Assembly (NCBI GenBank): GCA_022495005.1
Contig: JAGYXB010001403.1
Coordinates: 1-64,000, forward strand
DNA from: Rhyacophila brunnea
Taxonomy: Eukaryota; Arthropoda; Insecta; Trichoptera; Rhyacophilidae
Direction: 5' to 3'
Length of the DNA stretch: 64,000 bases
Below the pieces are notes generated by a model. The model had not been told where the DNA came from. It did not search any database and worked only from the letters and a program-made list of their open reading frames with translations. The translations under genes and the position numbers were made by a program. Shown here piece by piece: positions 11,913-24,189 of the stretch (within the stretch, counting starts at the first letter, position 1; the number at the start of each line of letters is the position of its first letter).

Positions 11913-12324
11913 AAGAACATCCTATTTTCAATAGTTAATAATAATAATATGTACTTACTTTAGTTTGACACGTTAATGTGACGTGCTTACAGTCTTTGGG
12001 AACACTCGGCGCGGTTTTTTTACTTGGGTCACATGGCGGTCAGGCCATAAACTACCCTGCTTCAGAACTTTGGTCCACAGCGATGGCTTTTACATTTCTA
12101 TTTATTAATTTGTTCTGTGTCAAAGACGAATGCTCCATGAAAATATAAGGAGTTAAAATGATCAATTACCATTTAATCTGGAGATGTTTATAGCTCAGTA
12201 AAACATCAAAGTGCTTTTATGTATCAAAATGTTTCTGTGTATAAATTATAACCTGCAAGTATAAATTATACCACATGATTGAAGCTAATATTTAATATTA
12301 TGTGCATATATTATATTATGTAAC

Positions 12325-13340
12325 TGAATACAAGTCATATGACCAATAGGTACTTGAATTTGAATTTTGTTCGTCTTCAATGTTTTACTAAACAAAAAAT
12401 ACTATATTTTCCCTTTTTATAATAGTTATTGTAAGGAAAAAAGATAACAGGCACTAAAACAGATATTTAAAAATAAATTATGTCCAACCGCCTCGACCGC
12501 AATTCGAACTCCATCTAGAAAATTGTATTATCACAAGAGTCCAACCAAGTCCAACGCTCAGTCCTCGGTAGGGAATCCAATCCCGAGCCAAAATTCTGAT
12601 CCCGGGATTTCGGGATTACAATTTGACAATCCTGGGATCCCGGGATTGGCATTTTTTCTATTGTTTATATAAAAATTTTATATTTACAAATAACATTGAT
12701 AAAATCGGTCAAAATAAATCTAGTATAATTTATACTATTTAAGACATTTATTGTTAATATTGTATACGTTAAATCTTGGAAATACACAAGCTTAATGGAG
12801 TAAATATTATTGTTATATAAATAATAATGTGAATTTAATATGAGATTGCTATTTCTGATAGTAAAGACATAATGGATAGATCAGCGAGATTTAAAATAGT
12901 AGAGCAAATAATCATGGCGTACTTATGGCCTTTCCGCTTCATAAATCTAATTAGTCAGCCAAATATGAAACTGCAGTAAAACGTATGATATCATGGTGGA
13001 ATTACTTTGTTAAAAGTGCGAAGCATTGTTTTTTTACCAATCTTTCTCATATTTAATAATCTATGTGAAAAAATAAAATGAATCGGCAACCTACACATCA
13101 AACTTCATTCAAACTCAGTGTATTTCTTATGTAGTTATTTTGTATTAAAAGTATTTTTCTGTTATATTTTCCATAAAAATTGATAAAAAAATCAATCCCG
13201 AAATCCCGGGATTATGTTTATTAATCCCGGGATTCATAGGTATCGAAAATAGCTCGGGATCCCGGGATCCCGGGATTCGGGATCCCGGGATTGGATTCCC
13301 TAGTCCTCGGGACCACGGGATGAACCAGCTCGCAGAAATG
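12325..13340 (-). repeat. tRNA-derived SINE family B, copy 1, split by a hAT insertion
   Basis: On the minus strand the promoter end is at 13,340-13,303 and 12,567-12,490, with a B-box-like GAGTTCGAATTGC at about 12,505. The tail runs down to about 12,325 (GCCTGTTATC, AAAACATTGAAGACGAAC, CAGTTACATA). The same tail occurs at 36,725-36,965. The SINE is interrupted at 12,569-13,302 by a hAT element, whose target duplication GTCCTCGG is SINE sequence. Confidence 0.65.
12561..13310. mobile_element. 734-bp hAT element (TAGGGAATCCAATCCCG ends)
   Basis: The element is 12569-13302, from TAGGGAATCCAATCCCG to CGGGATTGGATTCCCTA (perfect inverted ends). It is flanked by the perfect 8-bp duplication GTCCTCGG at 12561-12568 and 13303-13310. 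Both subterminal zones are filled with ATCCCGGGATT-type palindromic words, as seen in hAT transposase-binding regions. The centre is AT-rich and non-coding. A fragment with the same words lies at 22,445-22,507. It inserted in a SINE, so it is younger than that SINE. Confidence 0.9.
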
Positions 13341-13359
13341 AATGTGTAGGTACTAGGCT

Positions 13360-13434
13360 GCCCAGTAAAAAGGGCCCGCTAGGTCTAATATCAAAATTTT
13401 TATATAACCACCTAGTATGGAGTCTTCGCCACTG
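13360..13434 (-). mobile_element. terminal fragment of hAT family 2
   Basis: CCTAGTATGGAGTCTTCGCC followed by ACTG (13,411-13,434) is the inverse of the family-2 start CAGTGGCGAAGACTCCATAC seen at 25,780. Only about 75 bases are recognisable, so the copy is truncated. Confidence 0.5.
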
Positions 13435-13945
13435 TTATGTACCTACACATTATCAATAATATGTATTTTTTGTTTGTTTAATAATCATTACTTTTTTATG
13501 AATGTAATAATAGTGTATAATGTACAGTAAGTACAAATAAGCCTCAGCTGGGACTTTGTAGTTTAATAAAAAGAAATAATATAACATCTTCCCGTAAGTA
13601 TTATATAACAATGCAGGTATAGTCCTTAAAATAAACAATTTACATAGATTTACCGTCTGTCACTTTTGTTTAACTGATATTATTGGCAATTTCATTGTAT
13701 CCTAAGTGTCACTTTTGTATGGAAAAAGGAAAAACTAACTAAGTAGTAAATACCGAGGGTTCGTATGAAAATTAGTCGTCGTGAAAATCAGTCAGTAATT
13801 TTCGCCAAAATGTCTAATTTATTGTTGATCGATTAAGAACACATACTTCCAAAAGCTTTTAACAACTACGTGCTTTACTATTTTCTGCCAATTTGTGATT
13901 TTTATTTGAAGAATTTTGGCGGTCAATTATCCGTATACATTTCAG
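13435..13945. other. AT-rich non-coding DNA
   Basis: No gene, repeat partner or inverted repeat was recognised. Confidence 0.5.
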
Positions 13946-14040
13946 CAGCGACGTCCCTAGACAAAGTGGCATCCTTATGCTAACTTAGAATGGCGTCCCT
14001 ATTAATTTTTGGTGCCAAATTTTATGCGAAATTATTTGAT
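13946..14040 (+). mobile_element. 5' fragment of hAT family 3
   Basis: CAGCGACGTCCCTAGACAAA at 13,946 matches the end of the complete element at 61,579 (CAGTGACGTCCCTAGACAAA), followed by similar GC-containing words (GGCATCC, GGCGTCCCTA). The other end is missing. Confidence 0.55.
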
Positions 14041-15032
14041 GCATACCTATATATTGTATATTATATAGATACGTCCACTTTAATCTGCTGAGAATTAGAG
14101 CATTTACACGAAACCTACTCTCAAACAACTATGATTTTAAGTACGCGGAGAGACAAGTATGGAAGACATGATATTTTAAAACTAAGATTTCGGTACTTTC
14201 CACAGAACAGATAATAAATAGAATACCGATTGGCTATATTCAATACGCCACATCTTGAAGCAGGGTTGTGAATGTGTGAGTGTCCTACGAAAATGAAGCA
14301 TGCATTATGCACGTGTAATAGTGTGTGTAATACACCAACATTAAATGAGCGTAAATGCATAAACCGAGAGCAGTTTTTAGTATTCGACGTAAAACGTATT
14401 CTTAACACGTGTGTAAGTTTAACCCGGATTCTTCCTTACTCAAGTTGGTTACCTGCTATCGCCTTACCCGTTATGTATTTCAGTTCCCATTATTTCTGAG
14501 TTCCCTGGTAGGTACTTTCTATTGAAGCGACCGCATCGTCCGCTTTACTGAAAACCGTCATGGCTTCCTAAGGTTATATTCATTTTCTGCCTCTAAGCAA
14601 CGCATGACTTGCTTACCCCCGTCACTTTATACCAGTGTTTCTTGTTAAAAATATACCATCTTTTTTCAGTACCTACGTTTACCTTGACGCCACATGTTTA
14701 GAACCGCCTTTAGCAAGTCGTGACGTATTTATATAATCCACCTTGAAAACCGGGCCAGCACTTTCCTCTTGGCAGTTTATCTTTCTAGGAATAAGTAAAT
14801 AGGCCCACAACACCGTCTTGGGTGCAACTTTCATACTTTTGGCACTCCGAGGAGAGTGTGCTTTGAGGTTATGTCGCGTACAATAAATTGTCACCCACTC
14901 AAAAAGTTTAACACCTGCGTCATGTCGCTTGTAAGGCTTAGGGGATTGTGGGCATACCCCTTCTATTCAGCTTATGGATACAAATAGTTCACTAGTTTAC
15001 CAACGAAAGGAAGCATTTTGGTTTAATGTAAT
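14041..15032. other. non-coding, with an unexplained open frame on the minus strand
   Basis: The minus-strand frame 14,679-14,894 (71 codons; contains KAHSPRSAKSMKVAPKTVLW) has mixed composition unlike the flanks, and a GTAAAC donor-like word follows its last codons. No family is recognised and there is no repeat partner. It could be a small exon, an old retrocopy or chance; I do not call it a gene. Confidence 0.25.
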
Positions 15033-16127
15033 GTACCTACCAGTGGCGAAGATTCCATATTAGACTATTTCAAAGCCTACCTTCTTAAGAAAAACAATTT
15101 TAAATTGCATATTAGTGTACCTATTTAAACTATAACCCGATTATGTTATATTTTACAAAAATAATTTTATTTGTCAATGACATCTATCGTATGCGAAGAA
15201 ATGTTTTATGAATATAATATACACAACCATCTGTCGAAAGGTTAAAAAAATGTCACAGCGCCACCTCTCTTCAACTATTGTATGTATCGGATTATTGCGC
15301 GATGAATGTCAGATTTTATTATGGACTTACCATTATCTATGACTGCATCTTTGTCCAAAATAATTAATTCTTAGATAATTAACAAAAAAATTTTGGCATT
15401 CAACCACATATAAATCATCATCAGCCTGAATCTGGCTGCCACTGCTGCTTGCAGCCACTGCTGGTTTGAAGGCCTTCAAGCTGCTTAAACTCCACTTCTT
15501 TCGGTCATGGGCATTGCGTTGCCCCGTACTTCCGCAGAACTTTATCATTTCATCAATCAAGCGGCCTCTAGGTCTACCTTGCGGACGATTTGTACTTCTT
15601 GGATACCACTGGATGACTAGATTTGTTCAACGATTGTTTCTTAGAGCTATGTGTCCAGCCCATCTCCATTTAAGGCTTTTAATAAACTCTGTTACATCGC
15701 AAACCCTTGTCTGCTTCCTTATCCACTCATTCCTCTTTTTGTCCTTTCGCGTTATGCCCAGTATGCACCTCTCCATACCACGTTGTGCTACTCTTAAGTT
15801 TCTGGATCTCTCTTTTACTTAGGATCCATGTTTCACACGCATATGCGATCACGGGAAGCACACACTGGTTTGTATATAAATATAGATTATAAAAAAAGGA
15901 AAATACATAGGTCAGTAAATTAAACTCTTCGCTCAATTTTATATCGTCAGTGAGCTATTGAATTTTCATCGTTTTAGTCAATTTAGTGTGTCGTTGTCAT
16001 TATTCATCAGTCGTAATATCGTGTTATTTTCTTAATTCTCGTAAGTATAAATGATAAGTGTGCCCTTTATCTTTGATCTCAACAGCCTACCTCTTTCCAA
16101 AAGTCACCCTTCGCCACAGCTACCTAC
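15033..16127 (+). mobile_element. hAT MITE family 2, copy E (with LINE insert)
   Basis: The element is 15041-16119. The start CAGTGGCGAAGATTCCATAT and the end AAAAGTCACCCTTCGCCACA fit family 2. The flanks GTACCTAC (15033-15040) and CTACCTAC (16120-16127) agree in 7 of 8 bases. Compared with copies F, G and H it carries an extra segment at about 15,426-15,890, which is a LINE fragment on the minus strand. No transposase frame is present. Confidence 0.75.
15426..15890 (-). pseudogene. decayed LINE reverse-transcriptase C-terminus
   Basis: On the minus strand, from 15,890 downward, NQCVLPVIAYACETWILSKR matches the conserved block after the RT fingers/palm of RTE/CR1-like elements (consensus VLTYG.ETW.L). 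Further on come WYPRSTNRPQGRPRGR and GSTGQRNAHDRKKW, the usual GRP..RW...W..R.DR..W tail. Frameshifts and stops break it into two or three frames. It lies inside hAT copy E, so it inserted later or was carried along. Confidence 0.7.
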
Positions 16128-16508
16128 CCAATTGTATCATGTATCAATATGTAATATAGACTATAGTATATAGATACATTAGATACTGGATGTTTAAATA
16201 ATGTAAAAGATAAGCCACACGAATGATGCAAGTTTTGTTTCCTAATCTAGTTCCCAAAGCAACATCAAAAGCTATGAATGACGTTTCGCGTTGGTGCGCA
16301 TATTATTATCATGACGCTTGGGAGTGGCACATTATGAAGGGATGCAAATACAGAAAGGAATGCGAAAATGACAGTTTTTAATTCCCGTTTCACACGCAGC
16401 GAATATTATCGCTCAACCATTGTGCGTAATTAGTAAAAAGTGTAATAGTTGTATAATAGTGGGTTTTAAAATATTATTTTAGCCTTAGACGTTTAAGATA
16501 ATAATATA
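16128..16508. other. non-coding DNA
   Basis: AT-rich sequence with no partner in the window and no coding frame. Confidence 0.5.
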
Positions 16509-16968
16509 AATTACAAGATAAAAAGAACTTTTATATTCTTACAAAGTTTTTAAATTTTCTGTTGAATCATATAAACTTGACTTGACTAGCTTCAACGATC
16601 AAAAAAATTTGTACTTGATAGAAATAATACTGAAATATCATTTTGACATTCATATTGATTTCCATAGTAACGCACGTATATATTAATAATTTAGTTGCTA
16701 GGATCCCAGACCCTAGCAACCAATAATAGTGGATTGGATTACGGATTTCTTCCGAAATAACTTATCATACAAAACAGAATTAACTGAAAATGAATTCAAT
16801 TCTACTTAAAGATGGCTAAAAGTATTAAAAAAATGCATTGGCATCGTGTTCTGATATATTATAAAAGTTTCAAATGTCTAGCTAGTCAGCAAGTTAGTTA
16901 TAAATCGATTGCAAGATTAGTACCGGATAAACAACTACCGGACAACGACCTAATAAAAACGTTGTAAA
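16509..16968 (+). repeat. 470-bp repeat with GTTGCTAGG core, copy 1
   Basis: Colinear copies lie at 54,943-55,360 (minus) and 58,145-58,610 (plus). The outer ends are inverse: TTTTTA-rich ACAACGTTTTT near one end and AAAAACGTTGT at the other. The centre has an inverted GTTGCTAGG...CCTAGCAAC (16,693-16,721). Shared inner words include AATTCAATTCTACTTAAAGA and GCATCGTGTTCTGATATATT. No frame is conserved between copies. It is probably a non-autonomous DNA element. Confidence 0.7.
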
Positions 16969-17084
16969 ATAGTAAAATGTAGTACTTATGTAAATTATTG
17001 GTTTTCTTCTTAAGTATAACATTTCCTATGAAAAGTTAGGGCAATCATCGATTTATACTATTTATTTAAGAAAACAAAACATTG

Positions 17085-17275
17085 TGGACATAACAAATCA
17101 AAATTCAGGACGTTCACAACATGAGATTTACATTATAACAAAGAAGAGAGAAGAAAAACATAAAAAAAACATAAACAATTTTAGAGAAGAAAGAAAATAA
17201 AGTTTCAAAAACAAAATGCACAGTAAATCATTGAAAATGTCTGTCTTAGGGAGCGCATTGACTAGTCTTTCATCC
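17085..17275 (+). repeat. interspersed repeat, copy 1 (partner at 60,075-60,455)
   Basis: Shares GGACGTTCACAACATGA, then ATAAAGTTTCAAAAAC and GGGAGCGCATT.ACTAGT with 60,075-60,455 in the same order and strand. The copy at 60 kb is interrupted by a SINE, so this copy shows the pre-insertion state. Open frames over it (64 and 119 codons) are not conserved. Confidence 0.6.
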
Positions 17276-17794
17276 CTCGCTTTATCGTCTGCTACCATCG
17301 TTACCATATACCTAATTATTTTTATCAAATTGGGATTTTTACCATGTGAAATTAAAAAAATCGGGAAAAAAGCGGGACAACCCAAAAAACGCATATTTAA
17401 ATATTTATAATGCTTATTTCTATAATATAAATCATAAATTACACAACAGAAAATACAAAACTCTTTAACTATCAAAATAGTAAACAATTTTTTTTCCCGA
17501 CACTCGCCTATTTGTACTTGGCTGAAGATTTTACTTCCTGAAGAGTTTCTTTCTTCTGCTTAATGCATTGGTAAAATTCAGCACATGGTTATATTATCAA
17601 ATTGAATTAAACAAGTAATTCCGATTTTATGAACTCAATAGAACATACTTATTATTATGTTTCTTGTATCTGTCCATTTTAAATTCATCTGAGAAAATAC
17701 CTGTTCGGTATAGCAATAAGATGTTGGTATGCATTGAATAAATTAAATCAGCTAGAACATATTGTTAGTCTCTTTTTCTGGTAATAACGTGTGC
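17276..17794. other. non-coding DNA
   Basis: No gene or repeat partner was recognised; AT-rich. Confidence 0.45.
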
Positions 17795-18215
17795 ATCAAG
17801 CATCCGTCGCGTTCTTTTGTCTTAACCTAAACGTTTTGTTTGTATTTGTTGAATATTCGCAAAAATCTGGACGTTCTGCTACCCACCATAGTTTGAAAGA
17901 ACTGCACTTGTACCTGTCATCGGGGTTCTTAAGCCACGAAATGCTACGTCTTCCTCTGCTACGTTTGTCCTTGATTTTACCTTGTATGGTGGATTGGGGA
18001 ATCGTGTAGTTATGTTCCTCACATAATATGGCCGAGGTCCGTACTGTAATTGTCTTAATTTTCTACGAGCCCTCTCCTAATCGTTTGAGAACGTTAAAAT
18101 TTGTCACCTTGTAATCCCAAGGAACTCAATACGCCCATATAGCTAGATCTTAATGGCGTTTCCGTGATATATTCTGGTTTAGCCTACATACCGTCATACC
18201 ATAAACAAAAATTGA
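17795..18215 (-). pseudogene. decayed LINE reverse-transcriptase C-terminal tail
   Basis: The minus strand gives LGHIM, then IHGKIKDKRSRGRRSISWLK, across several frames. This matches the C-terminal GHI.R...Y.L...I..GKI.GKRS.GRR..SWL.N block of non-LTR element ORF2 proteins. Numerous stops and small frameshifts show long decay. No catalytic RT block is present. Confidence 0.65.
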
Positions 18216-20254
18216 AAGGACAAAACAGCGAACTATAAGTACGCACTCTCGTATCTATCATCGGTAAGGCATGTAAACCAATGTGTTAATAAATAATTAA
18301 ATGATCACCGTTTAATTTGATACACATAGCAGTAGATTTTTAAAATTCGAAATTCGCGTGATTTTGTTTTACCTAAATAAATGGTTAATAAAACCTTCAT
18401 GGGTGTTCGTACACCACAGGCTTTTTAAAAGCGGTCAGAGGTAACAACAGTCTTTAGTAACTTATATTACGACATAATAAAATACTTATAAGTATTTTGT
18501 AATGCAAATCATCCCCATTTCTTTCCGGTGGTAGGAAAATCCGGATATACTATGTGTATGTTAATTTAATTTAAGTACATAATATCTAGCAGTGAAATAT
18601 TGTATGTGTTTCTAAAATAAATACGTTTCGCGGGTTGTCGACCATGCAGAATATATATATATATTTTTTTAATACACTTAGCCATCAAAAAATATCTCGC
18701 TTTGTTCCTCTATGTCTAGTGGTAGGAAACCGGTTATAATGCAAAGTAAAACTTGGTAGTTATTAAGAAAGGAAATGTTATTGAATGGGTACATTGATAA
18801 TACCCTTCTACTAGTTCAAACGAAAAAATCTCCATAATGGCCATTTCACGGTAGAACCTTTTACGACCCTGCTGTACGACCAGGGAGTTATATTTTTGAG
18901 AGGATACATTATTCGGAGTGCATACGTCACAATTAGGAGCCCTTACTGGGGCGTGAAAAAGAAAAATGCCGCTAACCGTGAACGGTAGTGTACGCGGTAT
19001 TCAAAAACTGTTGGTTTTATTTTTGAAAAATTACCGAAGATTTTTCGGTGTCAGAATCATTTTCATAACAAGTATCTTCCTCGATCAATCCAATGCTGGT
19101 TAGAATCCTCTCCGAGCTGATTCTATACCTCGCGAATGTTTGAGTCGCTTTGCCATTCGTTTCGTTGGTTTACCTTTAGGACATTTTCTTACATTATACC
19201 CATTTTCATTTATAGTTTATATCAAACTCGATTAAATCGGTTGTTCCCTTATCTAATTTTTAAAGTTTTTGTCCACATGTTTGCGTCTTTCCATACTACG
19301 ACATGCTAGTTTTGATTATGGTAAACAATAATTTAAACTTTGTCTTGTACATGGACAAAAATGTGTCAATAATACATTGTAAATTAAAATATGAATACGA
19401 ACTGGCTTAAATGCAATTTTTATTCGTACATATGTAGGTTTACATAAAACAGAGGACTCCCAATCTGGGATGCACTCTTCCAGACGTTGCGAGAACAAAT
19501 GAAAGAATCTGTCAAACAAGGATTCTAGATTTCCGTACTATATGCTTACTTTTGTGAATAGGTAGGTACCTACTATAAATTATAAAATTGAGGTAGAAAT
19601 AAGAAAAATCAAAATATCCACAGTAAGTAATTAATGTAAATATCGAGTGTTCTCGGATTCTTGACTTTTTGTACGATGAATACTAAACAAATAAACGCTC
19701 TCGACTTGAATTCTAGTCAGATGTTTTGGGCGTAAGTTAAGTTAACATAAAATAAACTGCCTCGGCTTCGATTCTTTTTATTTTTGTATGGGTGCGAGAC
19801 ATAGAAAAGGTTGAGAAGAATAGTAGGTACCTATATAGCTACATACTTACTTACTAAAAACTATTTATTGAATATAATATGGAATATTTATGTTATATAT
19901 TAATTTAGATTTAGACGCATACACCCCATAAACTCAAATAAACATAGGTAGGTACAAATAATGATTAATTCATTGAAAAACGTGACGTATCTATATGTAT
20001 TATTTGACTGTTTTTAGTATCCTGGTGCCCCTCTAGCACCCCGCTGTACTTTGTCAAGTATTTATATTAAAATTTGTTTCATTACAGCACCTGTACATGT
20101 GCATAGATTTACTGGCATCAATAGTGTGTATTTAAACTATCGCCATAATAACTGTGTACACGTAAAAGTGCTCAATCTCATTCATCAAGCGTAAGCGAGA
20201 CGTGATGTTGTCATTGTATGTTGCTATTTGACAGGTTGTGAAAATTAGTAAGTA
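18216..20254. other. non-coding stretch; possible eroded element near 19.0-19.3 kb
   Basis: AT-rich with a short (AT)n run at about 18,651. On the minus strand 19,320-19,030 can be read as a Lys/Arg-rich frame with stops (contains KCPKGKPTKRMAKRLKHSRG), perhaps an old element, but I cannot assign it. No gene is supported. Confidence 0.35.
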
Positions 20255-20560
20255 TCAAAAATATCTTGCGTGGTGTAGTTCGTTTTTTTTTCTGGCAGGT
20301 TTGCCACTATCGTTGTAATGTGCAGGCGCAGATATCTCACAAGTTCTAACTATCGCGTGAAAATTCTGAAGCTTCTGGACTTTTCTGATCCATGCATGCA
20401 ATTTTCCAACTTGCACGATAATATGTGTTTCCACGTGCATTTTCTCGTTATAGCCGCGATAATACGCACTGTCAGCAGTAAATCCATGCACGTTGTCGCC
20501 ATAGAATTGGTTTTGTGAAGTTCCATTTTTGGCGACGTAGACTTTTTATTGCAGTTCATT
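20255..20560. other. coding-like island open in several frames, identity unknown
   Basis: This 300-base patch is GC-richer than its flanks and open in at least three frames on two strands: minus 20,255-20,491 (begins MHGFTADSAYYRGYNEKMHV), minus 20,350-20,559, and plus 20,318-20,518. On the minus strand a TATATAAAAG word precedes the 69-codon frame, and an A9 run follows the shared region. No family is recognised. It may be an old retrocopy, a small exon or chance. Confidence 0.25.
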
Positions 20561-20799
20561 TTCTTTTATATAAACACATCGAAATCGTAAAAAAATATTA
20601 TATTTTTCAAAGGTGTCGAAGAAACCACCTTGCAAAACAATCATTCGGTATTGGTTTGTCCAATGTGTAGACCAAACGGCGCCGAGGGTTGTTATGCGGA
20701 TACCGGCCCCTCTACTATGTGATAGGTCAACGGATTTCTTATCCTTTTAACATATTCTAATACAATGTATCTCTCACTATGTCAAATAAATAATTATGA

Positions 20800-21140
20800 A
20801 AGAATTTCAAGCATTGAAATATAAGGTGATGAACTTTGTTTTTCGTCTCCTGAACATCACGCTGAGAGTGAAAAGGGGACGTTGGACCTGGATCGGCCAC
20901 GTGCTGCGGATTCCAGAAGATAACCTCAACCTGGCTTGCCTATTCTTCAAGCCGACCGGATTCTGGTGTCCTGGAAGACCGCTAAATACTATCTATTGAG
21001 TGAATACGGCTGTGCTACTGGATGCTGGTTTGACCTGGAACGAAGCAAGAACACTGGCGAGCGACAGAGATTCTTGGATGCGTCCATATGCTTCTTCAAC
21101 TAAGGGGCGGATATGGCCGAAGAAGAAGAAGAACATTTAA
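20800..21140 (+). pseudogene. LINE ORF2 C-terminus and 3' tail (same family as 32 kb)
   Basis: Reads RVKRGRWTWIGHVLRIPEDN, then LACLFFKPTGFWCPGRPLNT, followed by a stop where the 32-kb copy has an Arg codon, and then the NEAR...SDRDSW...YA block out of frame. This is the GHVLR.P....GRP tail of a non-LTR ORF2. It ends in GGCCGAAGAAGAAGAAGAAC, a (GAA)n 3' end typical of RTE-like LINEs. It is 5'-truncated with no RT catalytic core. Confidence 0.75.
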
Positions 21141-22444
21141 CAAATTGTTGCTTTGGACAAACCAACACTAGGGCGACGACGTGTAAACAGGGTTAATTAT
21201 ATTACATTAAAAAAATCGACAAAGAAAATTCGACCGCAAACAAAGAATATCCGAAAGTTCAAGAATCAGTTGTAAACTCCGTCGGGTCTTTTTGCACCCC
21301 GTGTGCAATAGTGTGGAAGAATTTGTTGTAGCAATTTATTTCGTAATATACGTGAGCGGCTATTACTATCATGGGAATTTATTGTTATTGGACCGGGGAA
21401 ATGTAATCAGCAGAATAGGTGTTTTACACGAACAAGCGTTAATCAATTAAAAAGGGAAGCTTTAAACTAGGTAATATATATATCCGCTATAAACTTGCTA
21501 CTGGCTAGCCAATTGGATTAGAGGAACTATTGGATTACCTGCAGATCTGTTCACCTCAGTGTTTACTTATCTTATTGATATTATTTCTTTATCATAGAAC
21601 GTGGTTATAAGAATAATTAGTTTTAACGTATCAATAGTAAACAATTTTAAAGTTTACATTAACTGTTTAATAAATCATTTACGTACGTAATGAAGATTTT
21701 CATTTATATAATTCCAATAAAATCTATGTATAATTTCGTTGTCTTAAATGTATGAAAACTGGTCTACTAATAATACAAATAATTTTGAATCAGTGTAACC
21801 TGGAAGTATGAATCTGTATAGGATGGTCTGTCATACGGGGGGCTCTGGGTACGATTATCGATGATCTGGCAATACATTTATGTAATTTAGTCAAAACACG
21901 ACGTGTCAAATTGTGACTGTTGTTGACGGTCCCGAGGTCTGTCACGGTCCGAGTGAGCGAGACGCTACAGATTAAAAATAAGTTTTAAATTTACAAATGT
22001 ATATAAACATGTTTATATTATATCGTACTATGCATGAGTAAGTATTAACTATTTTATTAAAATACCTAGTTTTTTTATTTTGTTGTGAAGGAAGTATCAA
22101 AGCAATTTCATCATATATTATCTGTATGGTGTAAAATACAGTTTATAAAGGAACGCTGGATGAATTACACTGCCACAGTTTCGCTCAAAGGAGATAAACT
22201 AAACAGTGTAATATTTCAAAAATTTTCATTTGTTGAATTTATAGACGTCATTTACTCAGTGCCGTCCCGGGAAAACCCTGAAGCGTCACGTCCATAAACT
22301 AAAAGAACTTGAATATATAATAAAGCATCGCGGTAACTTTTCTTCTTTACACCCATAGTTTGTTCCGAATATTTCTCCAGATCAAAGTGCTCTTTAGCTT
22401 TGCCAGAAACTTTCTCTGTAGAAGAGTTAGCGTTGTAACTACTG
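21141..22444. other. non-coding DNA
   Basis: No gene is supported. The 70-codon frame at 22,085 has no recognisable domain. A GC-richer bit lies at about 21,830-21,970. Confidence 0.4.
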
Positions 22445-22507
22445 GTTTCGATCCCGGGTAAAATTTTAATCCCGGGACTACGTGTATTAAATGCGGGATC
22501 CCGGAAA
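22445..22507. mobile_element. fragment with ATCCCGGG words (hAT-related)
   Basis: Contains GATCCCGGGTAAAATTTTAA, ATCCCGGGAC and GCGGGATCCCGG. These match the subterminal words of the 12,569-13,302 element. The ends are not preserved. Confidence 0.5.
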
Positions 22508-22679
22508 ATAATTGTATTATATTTATTTATTTTTTATAGCTCTTGAATCTGTTTATAATGCTTATTGTATTATGTAAATGCAAATATAACTTAACTGCCA
22601 TAAATTTTTATGTTAATAACTACTTTATATATTAACCCATTATGTGTTTATACATCAAGTGAGATAGTGACATATATGT

Positions 22680-23440
22680 CAGTGGCAAAAACTTCATACT
22701 AGGCGATTATCTAAAGCCTACCTTCTTAAGAAAAAAAATTTTTAATTGCAAATTATCGTATTTAAATAATAACTTGATTATTTTATGTTCTATAGAAATA
22801 ATTTAATTTGCCAACGACATCTGTCGTATATGTAGAAATATATTGTAAATATATACAGAACCATCTGTCAAAAGTTAAAATAGATATGGCACAGCGCCGT
22901 CTCTTTTTAACTATTGTATATATCGGATTATTGTGCGGTGAATGTCAGATTTATTTTGTATGATCTTTACTCACGGACCGCAACCCCGACTACCGTTACG
23001 TATGCAATATGGTAGGCTCCAAAGGCGAAACCTAAAACTTTTGCGCACAATATTATTGTGTATGACTGCAGCTTTATTGAAAATATTTAATAATACGATA
23101 ATTTAAAAAAAAATCATATAGCATTCCACCATAATATACATACTTAAATATAGATGTTTTTAAAATAAAAATAAATTTTATGTACTTAATGATTTGTGAT
23201 GTGTATAAATATGTAGGAAAAAATATAATTTAAACTCATCGCTCAATAGTATATAGTCACTAGTCACTAGTCACTGAGCTGTTGAAATTTCATCGAATTA
23301 TTGTGTTGTTGTCATAAGTGTGTACCTACCTATTCATCAGTAGTATCTTATTATGTTCTCATTTCCGGTATACCTGACAAGTGTGCTCTTTTTTTCTGAT
23401 CTCCATAGCACCTCTTTCTAAAAGTCAGTCTTCGCCACCG
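22680..23440 (+). mobile_element. hAT MITE family 2, copy F
   Basis: Starts CAGTGGCAAAAACTTCATAC, continues with GGCGATTATCTAAAGCCTAC as in copies E and G, and ends AAAAGTCAGTCTTCGCCACC. The target duplication is no longer recognisable. Inside, the AGCGCC.TCTCTT and TATCGGATTATT words of copy E are shared. Non-coding. Confidence 0.7.
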
Positions 23441-23603
23441 AAGAATATAAAAAGTACCTATCCAACCATTATGAATAGTAATTTAGAGAACATTGATTAA
23501 ATTTGTCATAGGTATATTTTATATACTATCTATTACTATCATAGGTACGATCTATTGGCATGAAGCACTAAGTGTTTTAGTACACAATCCTGTCGCTCTC
23601 CTG

Positions 23604-24187
23604 CAGTGGCGAAGGGTGGAGGTAGGCTGTTAAAATCCGACATAAATAGTACACATTATTAACCCTTTTCAGTCAAATGTATATGTTTTTATTGAAATAA
23701 GTCTACAATTTACAGATGTATTGGTTGGATTTTAAAAATCAATTAAACCCTGTCTTAACCAAACCATAATAGTATTGGTATATTTTAGGCGATATGACAA
23801 AATTGTGCACATTTTTTCATTCTTACTTATTTGTTTTCGTTAGATTAAGAATACGTATTACACATATTGTTGGTCATTTTTTTAATTCATCAAGCTATGC
23901 CTAAACCAAACTATACTATATAAAAATTATTATTCTATCTATAAAATACCCAAATTTATGTATGATTTAATTGCATGATTTTAGATATTTTATGGATATA
24001 CGAGTATTTTTTAACTATTATCTATTATGGCTTGGTTTCGCAGGGTTTAATTGAATTTTAAAAATTAACTAACATCATCTGTAAAATGTAGTCTTATTTC
24101 AATGAAAACATGTATGTATGACTGATAAAGTTTAGTGTGCAATATTTATGGCGGATCTTAACAGCCTACCTGCACCCATCGCCACTG
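23604..24187. mobile_element. hAT MITE family 1, copy B
   Basis: Starts CAGTGGCGAAGGGTGGAGG and ends with the inverse (CACCCATCGCCACTG). Both flanks contain CTCCTG, which may be the remains of the 8-bp duplication. Its right flank was later hit by another hAT element only ten bases away (24,198). Confidence 0.8.
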
Positions 24188-24189
24188 CT

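Noticed and set aside
17128..17487. 119-codon minus-strand open frame
   Set aside because: Overlaps a repeat whose other copy (60 kb) does not keep the frame; composition-driven Phe/Leu/Ile-rich translation.
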